Assembly (NCBI RefSeq): GCF_001411555.2
Contig: NC_049911.1
Location: 33,019,044 to 33,083,043, forward strand
Length of the DNA stretch: 64,000 bases
Source of the DNA: Juglans regia
Lineage: Eukaryota; Streptophyta; Magnoliopsida; Fagales; Juglandaceae
Direction: 5' to 3'
Shown here: positions 59,417 to 64,000 of the stretch, piece after piece
Layout: each line of letters starts with the position of its first letter
Position numbering within the stretch: the first letter of the stretch is position 1
Notes under the pieces: model-generated
What the model saw: the letters and a program-made list of their open reading frames with translations, nothing else
Told to the model about the DNA's origin: nothing
Database searches by the model: none
Translations under genes and position numbers: made by a program

Positions 59417-60970
59417 TTTAAAATATTTGATCTGGGTCCCGGTGGCTTTATATGTCATGTGAACGCCTCACATGATGGCCAACCCAAACCGCCCATAATA
59501 TTGTATGGCCGTCTTAACGTGTTATTTCTGATCTGCATATTATAAAAACCAGTTTATTAAGGGAATGATCATTGATATTATCTGCATGATTAATCTTATA
59601 TATGCAATAAATGCATATTTGTTTAATTAGTAAGTCTAAAAGGTCATATATAAGTGGGATTGAGATAACGATATATCGATCATCAAAATCATAGACGTCC
59701 TCGATCGGAATCTACCAAAGTAATTTGACCTTCATGTAGAGTAATTTTCACGTACGAACTTAAAGATTTGATAATTCATGATTTTGAATGAAGGTCCTAT
59801 ATAGATCGATCTAATTACCATGTTAACAAATAGCTAGGCTAAACAAACACGCGTGTACGTACAATGATATATATGCAATGTCTTAATATATAATTTATTT
59901 AAGGAACAAAAATGGGATTTGCCACCTTTCTCTGATCTTTTTTATTTTTTTAAGAAAAATGACGGTACTTTAATTTTATCGATTACCTTAATTTATGATA
60001 GAGAAAAATCATAGTTACATCAAAACATCCCGAGAATACAGATAATGAAAAGGTCTAAAATCCAGACATAAAAAAATACTAATACTTCCGAAAAACCAAT
60101 AAAATATCCAAAATTACAATCTTATCAAACTGGGAAACCAACCCAGATCAGAACCTGCAAGAAGACAATTTGCCACCTTTCATTTTTGACGATAAGATCA
60201 TTGGATAACGGGAATTTAAAACAAACAAATAAATAATAATTAAATAGGTATAATATTATATAAGAAATATTGAGACATTATATTGACATATACATACAGA
60301 TTGCACCTCTGGCATGGGCTAAAGGTTTACGTTAATTAGGTCGTGTCAAGATCCTCAAAGACAGGCTAAGAAGTTTCTTTTATTATTTGTTTTTTTATCA
60401 AGTTTTTCTTCTTTTTTCCAAGCACAATTATTATGTCGACTCTTCAAGTCGTACGTACGAGTAGACTAGTATATATCTTATTGACCTCACATATTTCGGA
60501 ACACATCGATCGACCAGATCTGACTTTCTAGTTATACGATACGGTACTCGATCGATCGATCCATCTAATTATTAATTCCAGTCTTCGTGAAAACTGTGTA
60601 ATTAAAAAAACTTGCCGTGTAATTAATTAATGCAGGGGTAACGAGTAAAAAATATTTTATTTAAGAAATTGAAAAACCGCTCTTCACATTCTTACCTAAA
60701 ATTAACTTAATTAGAGTAGACACACGAAATGAATTTTACACTATTTTCAATAAAAACTGTAGGGCACGTTTTTTTTATTTTTTTACCCACTTGAGAATTG
60801 AGATCCATAAATTTGGATAGAGTACTCAAGACTTTTCGACATTTTATAATCTTTGTCATTCTCACTCATATTTAGAGATGTGACACATTTTAAGGGTTTG
60901 ACAATATTTAAGTGGTTTATAGATCAATAAATCACTTACAATATAACATATCATCACACACATATATGTG

Positions 60971-61975
60971 TAGGGTTGCAACCCGACCAATCTGCTTCAT
61001 GTCTTGGCCCGATCCGATCCGATCTGATCCGACCCGACTTAAGAAAAACCAACCCGATATGGGCCGACCAAACCCGACCCGAGATTGGAAGCAGACAAAC
61101 TACGAATCGACTTGAATGCTCGATTACGACGACTCCCTGCAAAAACCCAATGGATGTTCGAGCTTGAATGTTGTTTTGGCCCTGGCGAAACCCATGGTAC
61201 GGTGACTCCCTACGAAAACAAAACACCGAAATATTACAAATGTCTCATCGTTCTTGCAGATGAGTAATAATTTGAAAGTGAAGGAGAGGTCTAAGTAGAG
61301 ATTAATGACAAGGAGAAGGGAAAAAGAGAAATGAATTTCGCCTAACAATACACATTTTGATAACCTTAGATCTGAAATGAAGTAGAGGTTTAAGAAAACA
61401 ATATCTTTTGGGTGGGACCATTTGGCCCAAGAAAGTGTCGTTTACATCAATAATATATAATATATATTCAAGAAACAAGGATTTGGGTAGGAGTAGATTC
61501 GAGTAGAAAAAAAAATTATGGGTCAAACTGCAAATCGTCATGAACAAGAGAAGCAGAGACGTGAAAGTGGCTGCAGTCGCCCAACCACCCCAGACTAGAT
61601 GCTCTTCTTCCACTAGAGCACTCCAACCGCCTCATCCTCCTCCTCCTCTTCAGTCCAGGGCTCCACTGCCGCTTCCTACTCGCCCTCGCTGCGAACCCGT
61701 CGATTGTGAAAAAGATCTGCTTCTCTCTCACTCCCCTTCTCTGTCGGGCTTCCTCTAGGGTTTGTTAACTTTGTTTATCACAGAAGATGATAATTTTGCT
61801 TTAACCTGTGAGATTTTGAAGTTATTAATTCATTTTTATAAAATGGGAAAGGATGGCTCGGTTTCAGCGGGTTTGACCCGCAAGTTATTTCAACTTTTTT
61901 TTTTTTTTTTTTGTCGGTTCGGTTTGGTTCGCACAAACGGACGGATCGGGTTCTAGAGTTTTTTGCACGGCCCTA
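60971..61975. mobile_element. Non-autonomous hAT-like element, 1.0 kb
   Basis: The left end TAGGGTTGCAACCCGACC and the right end TTTTTTGCACGGCCCTA form short imperfect inverted ends of hAT type (TAGGG...CCCTA). The flanks TATATGTG (60963-60970) and CATATGTG (61976-61983) are an 8-bp duplication with one mismatch. Sub-terminal CCCGATCCGATCCGA-type repeats at the left are mirrored by GACGGATCGGGTT at the right. The interior has a C-rich block at about 61560-61760 unlike its surroundings. No transposase motif is seen. Confidence 0.7.
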
Positions 61976-64000
61976 CATATGTGTGTGTGTGAGATAGAAA
62001 ATAACAAAATTTAGAATGAAAAGTAACAATATGGAGGTTCATGAATTTAAGCGAGCAATATACGTACATATACATGCATATATATAGTGATCTCCACCAA
62101 CTATATATTCGTTTCTACGATCGAGTACTACTTAATTTAATTGAACGTGAGAATGTATTCAATTAACACAGTTAATTAACCTTAATTAATCCAGTTGTGC
62201 AACTGCAATGTGCAATCGCATGCCATGCATATATATGTGCTAGCTTGCGCGCGTGCATGAATATTAGTACTGCACGCGTGTCGTGTCGTATGTATGTTTG
62301 GAGCTAGCAATGGGGCCGGGGAGGGTACATATATATGGCCAAAACGCATGTTACCTTAGGATTATAAACAAGTAGAAGACAAGGGGAAGGCATGCATGCC
62401 CACATACTTTAAAGTGTGAAAAAAGCAAAATAACGGTTGCATGCATGTGGATGTATATGTATTATGAGTGTACAAGTTTTGTGCAATCACTTTGAAAAAA
62501 GTAAATAAATACAAGATCTATATGAAAAAAAATAAATTTTTTAATAGTGGACCTCACTTTTTTTCAAAGCGACTGAACGGCACTTACGCACTTCACAACT
62601 GCATGTAGCATTACTCATATATATATATATACACACGCACGCACTAGGAAACTGCCCTGGGGTGCACCTAATATAATGATTTAAATAAAAAAAGTAAAAA
62701 AATCAGTAACTTATTTGTCTGGCAAAAAAAATACAATGTTAAAGAAAGACAAGACAACAAATTAAAATTAAAAAAAATATATAAACTTTAGCAAAGTATG
62801 AATATTGATCTGCATTCATATTGGATTATCTATTTACTCTCTATATAATAGTAAAATATTATTAATATTTTATTTAAAAAAATTGAAATAAAAAGAAAGG
62901 AAAATGAGTACACAATTAGAATAAAAATGACATGAAAAATAGACATCAAGAGTCTTAAGGACCTTTTAATAAAATATGATCATTCATTAAATTCTATAAA
63001 GGAGCTACATGTCAAATAATTAAGAGTTTTAAAGACCTTTTGATAAAATAAGATTTAACAAAAAAATAAAATAAAATTACTATTTATAATTAGATAGCGA
63101 CTACTTATTATAATAGAATAAATGTATATGTATCCCTGGATCGAACCTCGGAGTCTTGTGAGGTTTAGGATTTTTATTATATATATATATATATATATAT
63201 TTATAAGATATATGTTTGGGCAGGTATGTTTAATTTGGCCCGGCCTTTAGGCTTTTGAAAGAAAGCGATGCATGCGTGGGAAGTTTCGCATCTTTATCTC
63301 CAATCTCAATGATTTTTACTTTTCTTGTTATTCTAATTGGAAACTTTATAAACATTCGATCGTTAAATATTCCTTTACTAAAAAAAAAAAAAAAACACGT
63401 TAATTTCATCTACTCTTCGATCATGATAATTTAATGGGGTTCGTTTCTAATTTTTTTTCTTATTTATATTCTTTAATTAACTTTGTCTTATAGTCTTCTT
63501 AATGAGATTTAATTATGAAAACAACTAGATAGATGAAATGCCATATTATATAATTATCCAATATTCTTCAGGCGTACACGTGAAAAATTTAAATTTTGAG
63601 TGATTCTTAATTTTTAGTCAGCGATCGAAAGAAAAATATAAAAAATGTAAAGAGTATTTTTTTACAGTCATAAAATATATAAATATTATATAATTATTTT
63701 TTTAAAAAAAATAATTTTTTAATAAATAGAATGTAATTTTTATTTTTAATATTTCACAACAGTTACTGCTCAACTGTACGGAAGCATATTTCTAGATGCG
63801 GGTAAAAGCTCAGAGGGAAAAAAGCAAACGAGGCAGATAATGCACTTCAAAACGAAGAAAATCAATTGTACGTGATGTCAGTCATTACATGACGTAGGTA
63901 GAGGAAAAAATTACAAATATGTTTTTGCGCAGTTCAAGGTAGGTTAAGCACCAGAAGCAGTGGAATGGAATCCCAACATGCATGCCTGAAGCTTGGTACT
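61976..64000. other. AT-rich right end of the window, no gene seen
   Basis: No protein or RNA gene was recognised. It contains a foldback at about 62468-62602, an AT tract at about 63177-63201, and poly-A/T runs. Confidence 0.5.
62468..62602. repeat. Imperfect foldback repeat, about 135 bp
   Basis: The left arm GCAATCACTTTGAAAAAAGT and the right arm ACTTTTTTTCAAAGCGACTG pair with few mismatches around an AT-rich middle. Probably a MITE. Confidence 0.5.

Larger units (their letters stand above)
52488..60970. other. Gene-poor AT-rich region with foldback repeats
   Basis: I find no frame with recognisable protein similarity and no RNA gene. Poly-A, (AT)n and (CT)n tracts are common. Repeats at 53575, 54925, 56342, 56885 and 59063 are listed separately. 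A stretch at about 59950-60170 may be a decayed retroelement tail but has no diagnostic motif. Confidence 0.5.

Noticed and set aside
61540..61758. Pro/Arg-rich frame in the hAT-like element as a real gene
   Set aside because: The overlapping frame on the other strand is equally open, it is C-rich low-complexity sequence, and it lies wholly inside the element.

Overview
This is nuclear DNA of a woody eudicot. Genes have many short exons with GT/AG introns, intergenic DNA is very AT-rich, and retroelements and short foldback elements sit in introns and spacers. The repeat families resemble ones I associate with Fagales, and possibly Juglandaceae (walnut or pecan), but that is recognition from memory and no search was run.

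Layout. (1) 68-6350 (+): the 3' two thirds or so of a homogentisate phytyltransferase gene (VTE2/HPT, tocopherol synthesis), with a 2.8-kb solo-LTR-like insertion in one intron. (2) 7713-17162 (+): a complete cytosolic lysyl-tRNA synthetase gene of 16 or 17 exons. Its introns hold a SINE, a truncated SINE, three LINE 3' tails, a MITE and a strange 521-bp element. In that element two small LTRs face away from each other around a U6 snRNA fragment. (3) 17163-31920: almost 15 kb of AT-rich DNA with no gene I can support; it holds MITEs, a (TA)n tract and a minisatellite. (4) 32169-38966 (+): a complete plasma-membrane H+-ATPase gene, subfamily II (PMA4/AHA4/AHA11-like). (5) 41605-42270 (-): an intronless IBH1-like atypical HLH gene. 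(6) 43907-46537 (+): a decayed Ty1/copia element with both LTRs but only gag, protease and pre-integrase remnants. (7) 48196-49480 (+): a small chloroplast-membrane protein gene whose last exon seems to carry a 1-base frameshift. (8) 50251-52399 (-): a complete NFU2/3-type chloroplast Fe-S scaffold gene, convergent with (7). (9) 52400-64000: gene-poor DNA with foldback elements and a 1.0-kb hAT-like non-autonomous element.

The genes are unrelated housekeeping loci and form no operon or cluster. Three (VTE2, the small membrane protein, NFU) act in plastids. All exon borders were worked out by eye from splice sites, reading-frame continuity and remembered family sequence. The most unusual object is the inverted-LTR/U6 chimera at 11828-12348.
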